Positions 1 to 61,073 are shown, counted from the first letter of the stretch. The stretch: 64,000 nucleotides of DNA from Streptomyces chartreusis (GCF_008704715.1 NZ_CP023689.1:992001-1056000), one strand, 5' to 3'. The notes: generated from the sequence alone by a model not told the origin. Made by a program: numbers and translations.

Positions 1-7991
<7,991 letters not shown>

Positions 7992-8114
7992 CTGTTCCTT
8001 GTCCTTCGAAAGAGCGCGGAGTGCCGAATCAGGGCGCCTGAAGTGCGGCCGGGGCGGGGTCGGGGACCTCTGCCCGGCAGCCGGGGCGGGGCGGAGCGGG
8101 GTGCGGCGGGCCGG

Positions 8115-11100
8115 TCATTCGGCGACCCAGGGCTTGTCGTCGAGCAGGGCGAAGAGCTCGTCGTCGGTGGCGTCGTCGAGTACGACCCGGTTGTCCGCGT
8201 CCTGCCCGCTGCCTTCGCCGGCGCCCGCCGACCAGGTGGCGAGCAGTTGCTGGAGCCGGTCGCCGATCGCGGCGCGAACGTTGTCGTCAGCGGCCGGCGC
8301 GGTCTCGGCGAGGACCGTCCGCAGCTTGTCCAACTCGCCCATGAGGAAGGTGGTGTCCCCGTCGTCGGCGGGGACGAGTTCCGCGCCGAGGTGGTCGCGC
8401 AGGGACAGGATCGTGGGGTGGTCGAAGATGAGGGTGGCCGGCAGCTGCAGCCCGGTCACGCCGTTCAGTCGGTTACGGAGGTCCACGGCCGTGAGCGAGT
8501 CGAAGCCCAGCTCCTTGAACGCCCGAGACGCATCCACCGCCCCGGCCGAGGCATGCCCCAGCACGCCGGCGACCTCCGCCAGCACCGTGTCCAGGAGCAC
8601 ACGGTCCCGCTCGACCGAGCCCAGCCCACGCAGCCGCTCGACCAGGCCACCACCATCGGCGGCGCCACCCGACGCAGCGGCACCCCAACGCCGCCCCGCC
8701 GACGTCACCAAGTCCCGCAGCACGGAAGGCACCGGGCCCCCCGAGAGCGCCGAGGCGCGCAGGGCGACGGGGACGGCGTTCGGCTCGTTCACGACGAGCG
8801 CGGCATCCATCAGCGCCAACGCCTCGCTCGCGGCCAGCGGCGGCAGCCCCCCACGCCGCAACCGCGCGACATCAGCCTGCGGCAACCGCCCGCCCATACC
8901 GGCCTCCCACATGCCCCAGGCCAGGGAGACCGCAGGCAGTCCCTGGGCGCGGCGGGTGGCGGCGAGTGCGTCGAGGATGTTGTTCGCGGCGGAGTAGGCG
9001 GCCTGCCCGGCATTGCCCACAACACCAGCGAAGGAGGAGAAGAGAACAAAGGCGGACAGGTCACGATCGGCCGTCAACTCATGCAGATACAGGGCCGAAT
9101 CGGCCTTCGCGGCCATCACACCGGCCAGACGCTCCGGCGTTAGATCGGCGACTAGACCGTCATCCAGTACGCCCGCCGCATGCACGACACCCGCTATCTC
9201 GACACCGTCGAGAACGGCAGCCAGCGCCGCGCGATCGGAGACGTCACACGCCCGCACCTCCACCTGGGCACCCAACTCCGCCAATTCATCGCGCAGTTCA
9301 GCCGCCCCGGCGGCGTTCAGCCCGCTCCGGGAGACCAGCAGCAGATCTTGCACGCCGTGCTCGGTGACCAGGTGCCGGGCGACCTCAGCGCCCAGGCCAC
9401 CCGTCCCACCGGTGATCAGCACGGCACCCTCGCCGCCCCACGGCGACGGCACCCGCAGCACGACCTTCCCGACGTGCTTGGCCTGCCCCAGCAGTCGTAG
9501 AGCCTCCGGCGCCCGGGACAGGTCGTACGAAGTCACCGGGACCGGCCGCAGCACGCCCTGGTCGAACAGCTCCAGCAGCGCCGCCCACATCCCGGCGATC
9601 CGCTCCGGACCCGCGTCGAACGTGTCGAACGCCCGGTAGGTGACGCCACGGTGGGTGGCCGCCACCTGCTCCGGGTCGCGTACGTCCGCCTTGCCCATCT
9701 CGATGAAGCGGCCACCGGGCCGCACCAGCCGCAGCGAGGCATCCACGAACTCGCCCGCGAGCGCGTCCAGCACCACATCGACGCCCGACTTGAAGCGCTG
9801 CTCGAACTCGGTCGTCCGGGAGGAGGCGATCCGCTCGTCATCGATTCCGAGGTCCCGCAGGACCGGCCACTTCGGCTCGCTCGCCGTCGCGTACACCTCG
9901 GCCCCCAGGTGGCGGGCGAGCTGCACCGCGGCCATGCCGACACCGCCGGCGGCGGCGTGGATCAGTACGGACTCGCCCTGCTTGAGCCCGGCGAGGTCGA
10001 CCAAGGCGTAGTAGGCGGTCAGGAACACGATCGGCACGGACGCCGCCTGCTCGAAGGACCACCCCTCCGGCACCCGCGCCAGCAGCCGTGCGTCCGAGAC
10101 GGCGAGCGGGCCGAACGCCCCGTCGAGAAGGCCCATCACCCGATCACCGACCACCAGGCCGGTCACCTCCGGGCCCACTTCCACGACCACACCGGCACCT
10201 TCGTGCCCGAGCCGCCCGGCGTCCCCGGGGTAGGTGCCCAGCACGTTCAGCACGTCACGGAAGTTCACACCCGCGGCCCGCACGGCGACCCGCACCTCGG
10301 TGGGGCCGAGGGGGCGCGGCTCCTCGGTGATCGGTGCGACGCCGTCGAGACGGCCCTGCCCGGCCACCTCCATGCGCCAGGTCCTGCCCGGGGTCGCGGC
10401 CGGCGGCACGAGGATGCCGCCGGAGGCCATCCGGACCAGGCGCGGTACCCACGTCTCGCCGTCGCGGAGAGCGAGTTGGGGTTCGTCGAGGGGGGCGAGC
10501 CGTTCGGCGAGGGTGCGGAACGAGGCCGCGGTGCCGTCGATGTCGGCGAGGGCGAGGCGGCCGGGGTGCTCGCTGATCGCCGACCGGACCAGGCCCCAGG
10601 CGCCGGCGCCGGACAGGTCCGGGGCGTCGGTGCCGGAAGCGTGGTGCGGGGCGACCGCGCCGGTGGTCAGTGCCACCAGGGGCGTGTCGGCCCATCGCTC
10701 GTGTGCGAGCCAGGTCCGCATGGCACCCAGGAGATCAGCAACCGGACTTAGGACTTCACCAGAGTTGGCCGCGACCACCAGTCCGACGGCCGCCGGTGCG
10801 GCCTCGCCCGCCTCCATGGCGGAGATGAGGTCGTCCAGGTCGGCGTAGTGCTTGGTCGGCACGCCGGACTCGCGCCATGCGGCCGTGACCCGATCGCCGA
10901 CCACGGCCCAGTGGCCAGTGCGCGCGGTCTCAGCCCAGTGGCCAGTGCGGGCGGTCTCGGCCCAGTGACCGGTGCGCGCGGTCTCGGGTCGGTCGGTGGG
11001 GGGCGCCGGCACCCAGTCGAGGCGGAACAGGCCGTCCGGGCCGGTGGCCGCGCGGGTCAGGTCGGCCGCCGAGACGGGCCGCAGCACCAGCGAGTCGACG

Positions 11101-14100
11101 ACGGCGACGGGGGCGCCGGCCGCGTCGGCGACATGCAGCGCGTACGTGTCGGATCCGCGCGGGGTGAGCCGGGCCCGGACGACGCCGGCGCCGGCGGTGT
11201 GGAACGCGGCACCGGACCAGAGGAACGGCAGCAGCGCCCCCTGCTCGTCCCCCGCGCGCAACGCGAGGGCGTGCAGCACGCTGTCGAGGAGCGCCGGGTG
11301 CAGGCCGAAGGCCGTGGCCTCGCCCGTGGCGGGCTCAGGAAGGGCCGCTTCGACGAGCAGGTCGCCGCCGGAGGCCCAGGCGCGAGCAAGGCCGCGGAAG
11401 GTGGGGCCGTAGGAGAGCCCCGACTGGTGAAGTCGCTCGTAGAGGCCGTCGAGGTCGAGTTCACGGGCCCCGGCGGGCGGCCAGGCGCGCAGCTCGGGTG
11501 CGGCCGGAGGCATGGTTGCCGCGTCGTCCAGGAGGCCGGTGGCGTGCTCGGTCCAGGGCTGGTCGGGGGTGGCGTCATCGGGCCGGGCGTAGATGCGGAG
11601 GGTCCTCGCCTCGACGTCGTCCGCCGCCGGGGTCTCCACGGTGATCTGGACGGTGACGTCTCCGGCCGGCGGCAGGACGAGGGGCGCCTGGAGGGTGAGT
11701 TCGGCCAGGCGCCCGCAACCGGCACGGTCACCGGCCTGGAGGGCGAGCTCGACGAACGCCGTGCCCGGTACGACGACGTTACCGGCCACGACATGGTCGG
11801 CGAGCCAAGGATGTGTACGGACCGACAGGCGGGACGTCAGCAGCAGCGTGTCGGACCCGGCGACCGTGACGGCCGCGCCGAGCAGCGGATGTTCCGCGGG
11901 GGCGAGGCCCAGACCGCGTGCGTCGGCGGCGGCGCGGGACGGCTCCAGCCAGTAGCGCTGCCGCTGGAAGGCGTACGTCGGCAGCGCCACCCGGCGCGCA
12001 CCGCTGCCCTCGAACAGGGCGGCCCAGTCGACGCGTGTGCCCCGGACGAAGAGCTCGGCGAGTCCCGTGAGCAGCGTCTCGGCCTCCGGGCGCCCCTTGC
12101 GCAGCACGGAGAAGGACGGCGCGGTCGCCGGGTCCACGAGCCCGCTCAGCACCGGGTCGGGACCGATCTCCAGCAGCCGTCCGGTACCCAGCGATCCTGT
12201 GGCGGCGGCCAGGGCGTCGCGGAAGAGGACGGGGCGACGTACCTGCTGGACCCAGTAGGAGGGGGTCGTCCAGTCGGTCTCGCCGACGACCTCACCCGTG
12301 ACCGATGAGGCCGCCGCGAGCAGGGGGCGACGGTAGGTGATCTGTTCGGCGACGGTGGTGAACTCGTCGAGCATCGGCTCCATGAGCGGTGAGTGGAAGG
12401 CGTGCGAGACGCGGAGACGGGTGACCCGGCGCCCGCGTTCACGAACCGCCGCCATGACCCGCTCGACACCTTCCTCGGTGCCGGAGACGACCACGGCAGT
12501 AGGGCCGTTGACGGCGGCGATCGTCACGTCAGCGGTGAGCAGGTCGGCGATCTCCGACTCGTCGGCCTCGACGGCGGCCATCGCGCCACCCTCGGGCAAC
12601 GCCTGCATCAGGCGGGCGCGAGCTGCCACCAGCCTTACGGCATCGGGGAGTTCGAAGACCCCGGCCGTGTACGCGGCCGCGTACTCACCGATCGAGTGAC
12701 CCAACACCACATCCGGCGCCACACCCCACGACCGCAGCAGCTCAACGCACGCCACCTGAACCGCGAACAACGCCGCCTGCGCATAACCCGTGCGATCGAG
12801 AAGACCACCATCCGCGAACAACACCTCACGCAACGGCAGCGGGAAACCGTCCACGCCCGACAGCTCGGCCTCCAGCAGCGCCACCGTCTCATCGAAGGCA
12901 CGGGCGAACTGCGGGTAGGCGGAGCGCAGTTCACGCCCCATACCGGGCCGCTGACTGCCCTGACCGGTGAACATCCAGGCCGTACGGCCCTCCGTGACCA
13001 CACCGCTCACCGTGAGCCCCGACCCCAGCACGTCACCGTCACGGCCAAGGAGCACCGCCCGGTGTTCCAGCGCGGCCCGGGTCGTCGCCAGCGACAACCC
13101 GACGTCCTCCGAACTGCCGTCATGGGCGTGCGCTACCAGCCGTGCCGTAGCAGCACGCAAGGCATCGGCAGTGCGAGCCGACACGACCCACGGAGTCACC
13201 GGGAGGTCGGACGCGGCGTCCGGCTTGCGCGGCGAAGTAGCCGCCGGGGCCTCTTCGAGGATGACGTGGGCGTTGGTCCCGCTGATCCCGAAGGACGACA
13301 CGCCTGCCCGACGCGGACGCTCACCGCGCGGCCAAGCCCGCTCCTCCGTCAGCAACTCCACCGCACCCGCCGACCAGTCCACGTGAGACGACGGCTCATC
13401 GACATGCAACGTGCGCGGCAGAGTCTGCTCACGCAGGGCCATCACCATCTTGACCACGCTCGCGACACCGGCTGCCGCCTGCGCGTGCCCGATGTTCGAC
13501 TTGATCGAGCCGAGCCAGAGGGGATCGTCGTCGGTGCGGGCCTGACCATAAGTGGCGAGCAGCGCCTGAGCCTCGATGGGATCACCGAGCCGGGTACCCG
13601 TGCCGTGCGCCTCGACGGCATCGACCTCGGCAGCGTCCACTCCCGCGGCAGCCAATGCCTGCCGGATCACCCGCTGCTGCGACGGACCGTTCGGCGCGGT
13701 CAGCCCATTGGACGCACCGTCCTGATTGACCGCCGAGCCCCGCACCACAGCCAGCACCGGATGGTTGTTCAGCCGGGCATCGGACAGGCGCTCCAGAACC
13801 AGAACACCGCCACCCTCGGCCCAGCCCGTCCCATCGGCGCCGTCGGCGAACGACTTGCACCGACCGTCACCCGCCAACCCACCCTGCCGCGCGAACTCCA
13901 GGAAGATCGTCGGCGTCGCCATGACGGTCGCGCCGCCGGCCAAGGCAAGATCACACTCACCCGACCGCAACGCCTGGCACGCCAGATGCAGAGCGACCAG
14001 AGCCGACGAGCAGGCCGTGTCCACGGACATCGCCGGGCCCTCCAGCCCCAGGGCGTAAGCCAGGCGACCGGACGCGACGCTGGGTGTGCTGCCCGTCAGC

Positions 14101-17100
14101 AGGTACCCCTCAGTGTTGCCCTGCGGATCGTCGACCGTGCCGCTGCCGTAGCCGTTGGCGGAAACGCCGGCGTAGACACCCGTAGCGGTTCCGCGTAGCG
14201 ACGACGGGTCGATCCCCGCGTCCTCCAACGCCTCCCACGCCGTCTCCAACAGCAACCGCTGCTGCGGATCCATCGCCAGCGCCTCACGCGGCGAGATCCC
14301 GAACAACTCTGCGTCAAAGAGCGCAGCACCCTCAACGAAGCCGCCAACCGCGGCCAGACCCTCCAACAGGGCAGGGTCCCAGCCACGATCCGCCGGCAGC
14401 GACGACAGCCCGTCCCTGCCCTCCACGAGCAGATCCCACAAACCCACAGCGGAATCCGCCCCACCCGGGAAACGACAGCCCATGCCCACGATCGCCACCG
14501 GCTCATCGACAGCAGTCGCCGCATGACCACGCGCTTGCGAGGGAGTCTGTGCGCTGATCTCGCCGAGGACCTGTTCGAGGAGGTAGTCGGTCAGTGAGTT
14601 GGGGTTCGGGTGGTCGAAGACGAGCGTGGCGGGGAGCGTGACGCCGGTCGCGGAACCGAGTCGGTTACGCAGGTCGACGGCGGTCAGCGAGTCGAACCCG
14701 AGGTCCTTGAAACTGCGGGTCTCGTCCACGGACGCAGCCGAGGCATGACCGAGCGCCACGGCAACCTGCGCCTGGACCAACTCCAGTACGGCCCTGCGCT
14801 GTTCAGCAGGCGCCAACCCGCCGAGTCGACGCGCCAGCTCACCACCGGCCGCAGTGGCAGCGCCGACAGCACGACGACGTGCCCGGAGCGGCACCAGGTC
14901 GTGCAGGACGGCAGGCAGAGCACCGTGGCCGGCCTCGCCGAGCGCCGAAGTGCGCAGGGCTACGGGGACGGCGATCGGGTCGTTCACGAGCAGCGCGGCG
15001 TCGAGGAGAGCGAGCCCCTCGCCCGTCTCCAGCGCAGGGAAGCCCTGCCGGGCCATCCGCTCCAGCTCGGCCCGGCCCAAAGTTCCGCCCATACCGTCGG
15101 CGTTCGCCCACATGCCCCACGCCAGCGACACGGCAGGCAGACCTTGGGCCCTGCGATTCAGGGCCAAGGCATCCAGCACGTTGTTCGCCGCCGAGTACGC
15201 CGCCTGACCCGCATTACCCACCACACCCGCGAACGACGAGAACAGCACGAACGCCGACAGCTCACGATCAGCCGTCAACTCATGCAGATGCAGGGCCGAT
15301 TCAGCCTTCGCGGCCACCACACGGCCCACACGCTCAGCCGACAGATCACCGATCAGACCGTCGTCGAGTACGCCCGCCGCATGCACGACACCCGACAGGT
15401 CAACCCCATCCAGGACCGCGGCCAGCGACTCACGATCAGCCACATCACAAGCCCGCACACCGACCCGAGCACCCAACTGTTCGAGCTCAGCCACGAGTTC
15501 ACAGGCGCCCGGAGCCGCCGCACCACGCCGCGACACCAGCAGCAGGTCCCGTACACCGTGCACAGCGACCAGGTGCCGGGCGACCTCCGCACCCAGCCCA
15601 CCCGTACCGCCCGTGATCAGCACCGTGCCCGCGCCGCCCCACGGCGACGGCACCCGCAGCACGACCTTCCCGACATGCTTGGCCTGCCCCAGCAGGCGCA
15701 GCGCCTCCGGCGCCCGACCCACGTCGAAGGTCGTCACCGGGTTCGGCCGCAGCGCACTCCGCTCGAACAGCTCCAGCAGGGCGGCCCACATCTCGGCGAT
15801 CCGGTCGGGACCCGCGTCGATGAGATCGAAGGCGGTGTAGTCGATGCCGTACTCGGCCCGTACCTCCTCGGCGTCACGGATGTCGGTCTTGCCCATCTCC
15901 ACGAACCGGCCACCGGGCCGAACCAACCGCAGCGACGCGTCCACGAACTCACCGGCGAGCGAGTCCAGCACCACATCCACACCCGACTGGAACCGCTGCT
16001 CGAACTCCGTGGTCCGCGACGAAGCGATCCGCTCCTCCGCAACCCCAAGCTCACGCACGACCGGCCACTTCGGCTCGCTCGCCGTTCCGTACACCTCGCC
16101 GCCCAAGTGCTGGGCCAGCTGCACGGCAGCCATCCCCACACCACCGGCGGCCGAGTGCACCAGCACCGACTCCCCGGCCTGCAACCCGGCCAGGTCCACC
16201 AGGGCGTAGTAGGCGGTCAGGAACACGATCGGCACCGACGCCGCCTGCTCGAACGACCACCCCTCCGGGATCCGGGTGAGCAGGCGGCCGTCGGTCACGG
16301 CCGTCGGTGTGAACGCCCCGTCCAGCAGACCCATCACGCGATCCCCGGCCGCAAGGCCGGTCACCTCCGGGCCCACCTCCACGACGACGCCAGCGCCCTC
16401 GTGCCCGAGCCGTCCGGCATCACCCGGATACATGCCGAGGACGTTCAGTACGTCACGGAAGTTCACGCCCGCCGCCCGTACCGCGACCCGCACCTCACCG
16501 GCTCGCAGCGCACGCGGCTCCTCCGGAACCAGAGCCACACCGTCCAGCCGCCCCTGGGTCACCACATCCATCCGCCAACCGGCACCCGCGCCCACCGGCG
16601 GCACGAGCACATCCCCGCCGGCGAGGCGGGCCAAGCGCGGCACCCGGGCACTCCCCCGGCGGATCAACACCTCGCCCACCGTCTCCGGCACCGCCGCGAG
16701 CGTCTCCCAGGAGGTGGGGTCGAGGTCGAGGTCGGCGAGGGCGATACGGCCCGGGTATTCGGTCATGGCCGTGCGGACCAGGCCGCGTACGGCGGCCGCC
16801 GAAGGGTCGGTGAGGGGTTCCTCGTCGTCGGTCGGACCCGAGAGCACGATCAGCAGGCGGGAGTCGGCGAGGCGCGGCTCCCGCAGCCAGTCCTGGATGA
16901 TGCCGAGTGTCTCGGTGACGGTCTTTCGGAGGGGGCGGGCTGGGGCCGTCGTGACCGGGAAGGCAACGGTGCTCGGCGTCTGCGCGCCGGCGTCGAGTGC
17001 CGTACGCAGAGCCTCCAGGTCGGTGTACGGGGTGCCGTAACGGGCCGTGTCCCCGCCGAGGACGGCCCATTCGGTGCTCCGGGCGTCCCCGGTCTGGCCC

Positions 17101-20100
17101 AGCGGGCGCCAGTCGACGCGGAACAGGGCATCCCGGACGAACGAGTCGCCGCGCTCCAGCTCCGTCGGGGCGACCGGGCGCAGCAGGAGGCTGTCGATGG
17201 TGGCGACCGGTTCGCCGGTGGCGTCGGCGACGCGGAGTTCGACCGTGTCGTCGCCTCGCGGTGTGAGTCGGACGCGGATCGTGGACGCGCCCACGGCGGA
17301 CACTTCCACGCCGGACCACAGGAAGGGCAGTCGGGTGCCGTCGTGCTCCCAGAGGCCCAGGACGTGCAGCACCGAGTCCAGCAGCGCCGGGTGCACGCCG
17401 TATCCCTCGCCGCCGTCGGTGGCCGCTTCGGGCAGCGTGGCCTGGACGAACCAGTCCTCACCTGAGCGCCATACGGCTTCCAGGCCGCGGAACGCCGGGC
17501 CGTAGGACAGGCCCGCCGACTCCAATCGCTCGTACAGTCCGTCGAGTTCGATCTGCTCCGCGTCCTGCGGCGGCCACACACGCAGGTCCCAGGGCTCTGC
17601 CGTCGGCGCGGTCTCGGCGATGGTCCCGGAGGCGTGGAGCGTCCAGGGCAGTTCGTCGGCCGTGTCGTGCGGGCGGGCATGGATGCGCAGGGCCCGGTGT
17701 CCGGCGGCGTCCGGGGACTCCACGCCCACCTGGAGTTCGACCGGCCGGTCCGTCGGGAGGACGAGAGGGGCGTGGAGGGTGAGGTCGTCGATGCGGTCGC
17801 AGCCGGCCCGTTCCCCGGCGGCCAGCGCCAGTTCCAGCAGCGCGGTGCCGGGGACGATCACCGTGCCGGCCACGACGTGGCCCGCCAGCCACGGCTGGTC
17901 GGCGACGGACAGCCGTGCCGTCAGCAGCAGCGTGTCGGTGTCGGCGACGGACACGGCGGCGCCGAGCAGCGGGTGCCGGACCGGGCGCAGGCCGAGGCCC
18001 GCGGCGTCGGCGGTGGTGCGCGGTGCTTCGAGCCAGTAGCGGCGGCGCTGGAAGGCGTACGTCGGCAGGGGCACCTCGCGTGCGCCCGTGCCGGCGAAGA
18101 CGGCCGTCCAGTCGACCGTGGTGCCGCGTACGAACAGCTCGGCCACGGCGGTGAGGGCCGTCTCCCGTTCGTCGCGGTCGCGGCGCAGCACACATGCCGC
18201 CGGGACCGTGTCCACGAGCGCGGACAGGACGGGGTCGGGGCCGAGTTCGAGGAAGCGGGCGACGCCGAGTTCGTCCACTGCGCTGCGGGCGGCGGTGTGG
18301 AAGCGTACGGCCTCCCGCACCTGCCGTACCCAGTAGTCCGGCGTCGTCCAGTCGTCGCCGTCGAGCACGGCGCCGGTCAGGGTGCTCACCGCGTGGAGGG
18401 TGGGGCGGTGGTAGGTCACCTGGGCGGCGATGCCCGCGAACTCCGCCAGCATCGGTTCCATGAGCGGCGAGTGGAATGCGTGCGAGACGTGCAGCGGTGT
18501 GGCCCTGCGGCCCTGTTGACGTGCCGCGTCGAGCAGTTGTCGTACGGCGTCGTCGTGCCCGGAGACGACGACCGAGGTGGCGCTGTTGACGGCGGCGATG
18601 ACGACGCCGTCCGTGAGGAGCTCGGTGACCTCCGCCTCCGTGCCCTCGATCGCGGCCATCGCACCGCCCTCGGGCAGGGCCCGCATGAGCCGTGCGCGGG
18701 CCGCCACCAGCCGTACCGCGTCAGGGAGTTCAAGTACTCCGGCCGCGTGGGCGGCGGCGAACTCGCCCACCGAATGGCCCAAGACGACCTCGGGTTCGGT
18801 GCCCCAGGAGCGCAGGAGTCGGATGAGGGCCACTTGCAGGGCGAAGAGGGCGGACTGGGCGTAGCCGGTGTCCTGGAGGGCCTTCTCGTCGTCGCCGAAG
18901 AGGACGGAGCGCAGGGGCTCCTGCGGGAAGGCCAGTTCGGTGTCGAGGAGTGCGCAGACCTCGTCGAGGGCGGCGGCGAACTCGGGGAAGGTGGCGGCGA
19001 GTTCCCGTCCCATGCCGGGGCGCTGGCTGCCCTGACCGGTGAACATCCAGGCCGTACGGCCCTCCGTCGCCGCGCCCTTGATCACGGGTGCGGCGAGCTG
19101 TGCGCGCAGGTCGTCGAGGTCGCGGCCGAGGACGACCGCTCGATGGTCGAGGGCGGCGCGGGTGGCCGCCAGGGAGAAGCCGGTGTCCAGGGGGTCGCCG
19201 TCGACCGAGGCGAGTCGTTCGATCTGGCCGTGCAGGGCATCGGCCCCGCGTGCGGAGACCACCCACGGAATCACGGGGAGTTCGACCGCCTGGGACGGGA
19301 CAGCCGGTGCCTCGGTCTCCTCGACAGCGGACTCGTCGGGCTCCGGGGCGCCTTCGGATGCCGTCGCGGCAGTGGCCGAGGCCTCCTCGATGACGACATG
19401 GGCGTTCGTGCCGCTGATGCCGAACGACGACACCCCCGCCCGACGCGGACGCGCGCCTCGCGGCCACGCCCGCTCCTCGGTCAGCAGCCGTACCGCACCC
19501 GCCTCCCAGTCCACGTGGGAGGACGGCCGGTCGGCGTGCAGGGTGCGGGGCATGCGTTCGGCGCGCAGCGCCATGACCATCTTGATGACGCCGGCGGCGC
19601 CCGCGGCGGCCTGCGTGTGCCCGAGGTTCGACTTCACGGACCCCAGCCACACCGGCTCGCCGTCGTCGTCACGTGCCTGGCCGTAGGTGGCGAGGAGGGC
19701 CTGGGCCTCGATGGGGTCGCCGAGCCGCGTGCCCGTGCCGTGCGCCTCGACCGCGTCGACCTCGGCCGGTGACAGGCCGGCGTTGGCGAGGGCCTGGCGG
19801 ATCACCCGCTGCTGGGACGGTCCGTTGGGCGCGGTGAGGCCGTTGGACGCGCCGTCCTGGTTGACGGCCGTCCCCCGCACCACGGCGAGCACCGGTCGCC
19901 CTTGCCTGCGCGCCTCGCTCAGCCTCATCAGCACGAGCACACCGGCGCCCTCGGACCACCCCGTGCCGTCGGCCGACTCCGCGAACGCCTTGCAGCGGCC
20001 GTCCGACGCGAGCCCGCCCTGCCGGGAGAACTCCACGAAGGTGGCCGGGGTGGCCATGACCGTCACACCGGCGGCGAGAGCCGTGTCGCACTCCCCCGAC

Positions 20101-20753
20101 CTCAGGGACTGGCACGCCAGATGCATCGCCACCAGCGAGGACGAGCACGCCGTGTCGACGGTCACCGCCGGGCCCTCGAAGCCGAAGACGTACGCCACCC
20201 GCCCGGAGAAGACGCTGCCCGCGTTGCCGTTGGCGAGCAGCCCCTCGACCTCGTCCGGCGTCGCCGGCAGCCGGGAGGCGTAGTCGTGGTACATCAGTCC
20301 CGCGAACACGCCCGTGCGCGAGCCGCGCAGGGACAGCGGGTCGACGCCGGCCCGTTCCAGGGCCTCCCACGAGGTCTCCAGCAGCAGGCGCTGCTGCGGG
20401 TCCATCGCGAGGGCCTCGCGCGGCGAGATCCCGAACAGCTCGGCGTCGAAGTCGGCGCCGTCGTGAAGGAAGCCGCCCTGCCGCGACGACGACTGGCCGG
20501 GCCCGTCCCCGAACAGTCCCGTCAGGTCCCAGCCGCGGTTCGCCGGGAACTCCGACACACCCTCGCCACCGGACGCCACCAGGTCCCACAACGACTCCGG
20601 GGAGTCCACCCCGCCCGGGAACCGGCAGCCCATCCCCACGATCGCGATCGGCTCGTGGTCCCGGGCCTCGACCTCGCGCAGCCGCTGACGGGTCTGGCGA
20701 AGGTCGGTGGTCAGCCGCTTGAGATACGTCAGAGTCTTGTCGTCAGTGGGCAC
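8115..20753 (-). CDS. Modular PKS C: modules 8-9
   Basis: 4,212 residues from a GTG start with an AGGA-type site 5 nt upstream. Rough residues: KS8 32-459, AT8 569-882, DH8 925-1208, ER8 1392-1695, KR8 1705-1892, ACP8 1985-2065; KS9 2082-2505, AT9 2595-2908, DH9 2955-3239, ER9 3455-3759, KR9 3775-3962, ACP9 4045-4122. N-terminal docking helix [19 protein letters not shown] is of the class also seen in D. The C-terminus ends in an acidic tail with [13 protein letters not shown]. Both modules are fully reducing. The DH9-ER9 linker carries three copies of a 9-residue repeat. It receives the chain from B and passes it to D. The gap to D is 123 bp of very GC-rich sequence with no clear promoter or terminator. 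Confidence 0.96.
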   Translation of the reverse strand: MPTDDKTLTYLKRLTTDLRQTRQRLREVEARDHEPIAIVGMGCRFPGGVDSPESLWDLVASGGEGVSEFPANRGWDLTGLFGDGPGQSSSRQGGFLHDGADFDAELFGISPREALAMDPQQRLLLETSWEALERAGVDPLSLRGSRTGVFAGLMYHDYASRLPATPDEVEGLLANGNAGSVFSGRVAYVFGFEGPAVTVDTACSSSLVAMHLACQSLRSGECDTALAAGVTVMATPATFVEFSRQGGLASDGRCKAFAESADGTGWSEGAGVLVLMRLSEARRQGRPVLAVVRGTAVNQDGASNGLTAPNGPSQQRVIRQALANAGLSPAEVDAVEAHGTGTRLGDPIEAQALLATYGQARDDDGEPVWLGSVKSNLGHTQAAAGAAGVIKMVMALRAERMPRTLHADRPSSHVDWEAGAVRLLTEERAWPRGARPRRAGVSSFGISGTNAHVVIEEASATAATASEGAPEPDESAVEETEAPAVPSQAVELPVIPWVVSARGADALHGQIERLASVDGDPLDTGFSLAATRAALDHRAVVLGRDLDDLRAQLAAPVIKGAATEGRTAWMFTGQGSQRPGMGRELAATFPEFAAALDEVCALLDTELAFPQEPLRSVLFGDDEKALQDTGYAQSALFALQVALIRLLRSWGTEPEVVLGHSVGEFAAAHAAGVLELPDAVRLVAARARLMRALPEGGAMAAIEGTEAEVTELLTDGVVIAAVNSATSVVVSGHDDAVRQLLDAARQQGRRATPLHVSHAFHSPLMEPMLAEFAGIAAQVTYHRPTLHAVSTLTGAVLDGDDWTTPDYWVRQVREAVRFHTAARSAVDELGVARFLELGPDPVLSALVDTVPAACVLRRDRDERETALTAVAELFVRGTTVDWTAVFAGTGAREVPLPTYAFQRRRYWLEAPRTTADAAGLGLRPVRHPLLGAAVSVADTDTLLLTARLSVADQPWLAGHVVAGTVIVPGTALLELALAAGERAGCDRIDDLTLHAPLVLPTDRPVELQVGVESPDAAGHRALRIHARPHDTADELPWTLHASGTIAETAPTAEPWDLRVWPPQDAEQIELDGLYERLESAGLSYGPAFRGLEAVWRSGEDWFVQATLPEAATDGGEGYGVHPALLDSVLHVLGLWEHDGTRLPFLWSGVEVSAVGASTIRVRLTPRGDDTVELRVADATGEPVATIDSLLLRPVAPTELERGDSFVRDALFRVDWRPLGQTGDARSTEWAVLGGDTARYGTPYTDLEALRTALDAGAQTPSTVAFPVTTAPARPLRKTVTETLGIIQDWLREPRLADSRLLIVLSGPTDDEEPLTDPSAAAVRGLVRTAMTEYPGRIALADLDLDPTSWETLAAVPETVGEVLIRRGSARVPRLARLAGGDVLVPPVGAGAGWRMDVVTQGRLDGVALVPEEPRALRAGEVRVAVRAAGVNFRDVLNVLGMYPGDAGRLGHEGAGVVVEVGPEVTGLAAGDRVMGLLDGAFTPTAVTDGRLLTRIPEGWSFEQAASVPIVFLTAYYALVDLAGLQAGESVLVHSAAGGVGMAAVQLAQHLGGEVYGTASEPKWPVVRELGVAEERIASSRTTEFEQRFQSGVDVVLDSLAGEFVDASLRLVRPGGRFVEMGKTDIRDAEEVRAEYGIDYTAFDLIDAGPDRIAEMWAALLELFERSALRPNPVTTFDVGRAPEALRLLGQAKHVGKVVLRVPSPWGGAGTVLITGGTGGLGAEVARHLVAVHGVRDLLLVSRRGAAAPGACELVAELEQLGARVGVRACDVADRESLAAVLDGVDLSGVVHAAGVLDDGLIGDLSAERVGRVVAAKAESALHLHELTADRELSAFVLFSSFAGVVGNAGQAAYSAANNVLDALALNRRAQGLPAVSLAWGMWANADGMGGTLGRAELERMARQGFPALETGEGLALLDAALLVNDPIAVPVALRTSALGEAGHGALPAVLHDLVPLRARRRAVGAATAAGGELARRLGGLAPAEQRRAVLELVQAQVAVALGHASAASVDETRSFKDLGFDSLTAVDLRNRLGSATGVTLPATLVFDHPNPNSLTDYLLEQVLGEISAQTPSQARGHAATAVDEPVAIVGMGCRFPGGADSAVGLWDLLVEGRDGLSSLPADRGWDPALLEGLAAVGGFVEGAALFDAELFGISPREALAMDPQQRLLLETAWEALEDAGIDPSSLRGTATGVYAGVSANGYGSGTVDDPQGNTEGYLLTGSTPSVASGRLAYALGLEGPAMSVDTACSSALVALHLACQALRSGECDLALAGGATVMATPTIFLEFARQGGLAGDGRCKSFADGADGTGWAEGGGVLVLERLSDARLNNHPVLAVVRGSAVNQDGASNGLTAPNGPSQQRVIRQALAAAGVDAAEVDAVEAHGTGTRLGDPIEAQALLATYGQARTDDDPLWLGSIKSNIGHAQAAAGVASVVKMVMALREQTLPRTLHVDEPSSHVDWSAGAVELLTEERAWPRGERPRRAGVSSFGISGTNAHVILEEAPAATSPRKPDAASDLPVTPWVVSARTADALRAATARLVAHAHDGSSEDVGLSLATTRAALEHRAVLLGRDGDVLGSGLTVSGVVTEGRTAWMFTGQGSQRPGMGRELRSAYPQFARAFDETVALLEAELSGVDGFPLPLREVLFADGGLLDRTGYAQAALFAVQVACVELLRSWGVAPDVVLGHSIGEYAAAYTAGVFELPDAVRLVAARARLMQALPEGGAMAAVEADESEIADLLTADVTIAAVNGPTAVVVSGTEEGVERVMAAVRERGRRVTRLRVSHAFHSPLMEPMLDEFTTVAEQITYRRPLLAAASSVTGEVVGETDWTTPSYWVQQVRRPVLFRDALAAATGSLGTGRLLEIGPDPVLSGLVDPATAPSFSVLRKGRPEAETLLTGLAELFVRGTRVDWAALFEGSGARRVALPTYAFQRQRYWLEPSRAAADARGLGLAPAEHPLLGAAVTVAGSDTLLLTSRLSVRTHPWLADHVVAGNVVVPGTAFVELALQAGDRAGCGRLAELTLQAPLVLPPAGDVTVQITVETPAADDVEARTLRIYARPDDATPDQPWTEHATGLLDDAATMPPAAPELRAWPPAGARELDLDGLYERLHQSGLSYGPTFRGLARAWASGGDLLVEAALPEPATGEATAFGLHPALLDSVLHALALRAGDEQGALLPFLWSGAAFHTAGAGVVRARLTPRGSDTYALHVADAAGAPVAVVDSLVLRPVSAADLTRAATGPDGLFRLDWVPAPPTDRPETARTGHWAETARTGHWAETARTGHWAVVGDRVTAAWRESGVPTKHYADLDDLISAMEAGEAAPAAVGLVVAANSGEVLSPVADLLGAMRTWLAHERWADTPLVALTTGAVAPHHASGTDAPDLSGAGAWGLVRSAISEHPGRLALADIDGTAASFRTLAERLAPLDEPQLALRDGETWVPRLVRMASGGILVPPAATPGRTWRMEVAGQGRLDGVAPITEEPRPLGPTEVRVAVRAAGVNFRDVLNVLGTYPGDAGRLGHEGAGVVVEVGPEVTGLVVGDRVMGLLDGAFGPLAVSDARLLARVPEGWSFEQAASVPIVFLTAYYALVDLAGLKQGESVLIHAAAGGVGMAAVQLARHLGAEVYATASEPKWPVLRDLGIDDERIASSRTTEFEQRFKSGVDVVLDALAGEFVDASLRLVRPGGRFIEMGKADVRDPEQVAATHRGVTYRAFDTFDAGPERIAGMWAALLELFDQGVLRPVPVTSYDLSRAPEALRLLGQAKHVGKVVLRVPSPWGGEGAVLITGGTGGLGAEVARHLVTEHGVQDLLLVSRSGLNAAGAAELRDELAELGAQVEVRACDVSDRAALAAVLDGVEIAGVVHAAGVLDDGLVADLTPERLAGVMAAKADSALYLHELTADRDLSAFVLFSSFAGVVGNAGQAAYSAANNILDALAATRRAQGLPAVSLAWGMWEAGMGGRLPQADVARLRRGGLPPLAASEALALMDAALVVNEPNAVPVALRASALSGGPVPSVLRDLVTSAGRRWGAAASGGAADGGGLVERLRGLGSVERDRVLLDTVLAEVAGVLGHASAGAVDASRAFKELGFDSLTAVDLRNRLNGVTGLQLPATLIFDHPTILSLRDHLGAELVPADDGDTTFLMGELDKLRTVLAETAPAADDNVRAAIGDRLQQLLATWSAGAGEGSGQDADNRVVLDDATDDELFALLDDKPWVAE
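10906..10986 (-). repeat. Three tandem 27 bp repeats inside module 9
   Basis: Units at 10906-10932, 10933-10959 and 10960-10986 each encode ETARTGHWA with a few base differences between copies. They keep the frame and sit in the linker between DH9 and ER9 just before the AVVGDRV strand, where the other modules have one such segment or none. This is a short in-frame expansion, not a CRISPR array. Confidence 0.9.
12390..13093. repeat. AT9 core nearly identical to AT7 (25040-25735)
   Basis: The blocks differ at scattered bases, and the last roughly 170 bp (12926-13093 and 25567-25734) look identical. The encoded AT residues are almost the same. The copies lie in different genes, C and B. Confidence 0.75.
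14560..20665 (-). other. Module 8: KS-AT-DH-ER-KR-ACP
   Basis: KS 20660-19380; AT 19050-18110 with GHSVGE and HAFH; DH 17980-17130 with [10 protein letters not shown] and HPALLD; ER 16580-15670 with [10 protein letters not shown] 15640-15080, LDD type with FSSFAG, Tyr and Asn; ACP 14800-14560. All catalytic elements are present. The KR protein sequence is almost the same as that of module 10 in gene D. Expected output: a saturated two-carbon unit. Confidence 0.93.
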
Positions 20754-20800
20754 GCGAATCCTGTCCCTTTGTCACCTGAGGGGCACGCCAAGACCCGGCG

Positions 20801-38494
<17,694 letters not shown>

Positions 38495-38495
38495 G

Positions 38496-38504
38496 TCCTT
38501 CTCC
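38496..38504 (-). promoter_or_regulatory. Ribosome binding site of PKS gene B
   Basis: GGAGAAGGA lies just before the ATG at 38494. It overlaps the alternative GTG at 38506, which would itself lack a site, so the ATG is preferred. Confidence 0.65.
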
Positions 38505-38570
38505 ACGGTCGCGGTGAACGAGCCGGGCGTGCCGGGTGCCGGCCGGTGCTGGACCGGCCGGCGCCTCGGG

Positions 38571-60856
<22,286 letters not shown>

Positions 60857-60859
60857 GTT

Positions 60860-60866
60860 CTCTCCC
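60860..60866 (-). promoter_or_regulatory. Ribosome binding site of PKS gene A
   Basis: GGGAGAG ends 3 nt before the GTG at 60856 (GGGAG core 5 nt away). This decides the start. The open frame continues upstream to 61174 but that part is proline/arginine-rich, lacks a ribosome site, and would overlap the glycosyltransferase gene. Confidence 0.65.
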
Positions 60867-61038
60867 GCGGATGACTCGTCGCCACGTCTTCGGATGCTGG
60901 ACCGGGCCTGTGGGGGACGTCGGCGTGCGGCGGCCGGGAAAGTGGGGGTGGCCTGATCCGTTCGTCCAACTGGTTCGATTATTCGGACGGACGACTGGGG
61001 GAAACACAAGGAGATGGAGCGCCCGTCGCGATCACGAC

Positions 61039-61073
61039 GACGCCGACGGGGCCACGGGGGCCGCGTCGGCGTC
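61039..61073 (-). terminator. Strong hairpin after the glycosyltransferase
   Basis: A perfect 10 bp inverted repeat, GACGCCGACG (61039-61048) and its complement (61064-61073), encloses a 15 nt loop that can add a short GGCC/GGCC pairing. It begins 25 nt after the glycosyltransferase stop. There is no T-rich tail, so it may be a factor-independent terminator of the Streptomyces kind, a partial terminator, or an mRNA-stabilising structure that sets glycosyltransferase and PKS levels apart. Confidence 0.4.

Larger units (their letters stand above)
8390..14515 (-). other. Module 9: KS-AT-DH-ER-KR-ACP
   Basis: KS 14510-13240; AT 12970-12030 (HAFH); DH 11890-11040 with [12 protein letters not shown] 10390-9480 with [10 protein letters not shown] 9430-8870, LDD with FSSFAG; ACP 8620-8390. 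KS shares long identical DNA with KS11, AT with AT7, and KR-ACP with module 7, so it looks like a mosaic. The 27 bp triplet repeat lies in its DH-ER linker. Expected output: a saturated two-carbon unit. Confidence 0.93.

Noticed and set aside
7992..8114. Possible promoter or terminator between PKS C and D
   Set aside because: The 123 bp is extremely GC-rich with only a weak 5 bp inverted repeat (CCCGG/CCGGG); no promoter-like hexamers were seen.
10906..10986. Possible CRISPR-like repeat
   Set aside because: Repeats are directly adjacent without spacers and are in frame within a PKS linker.
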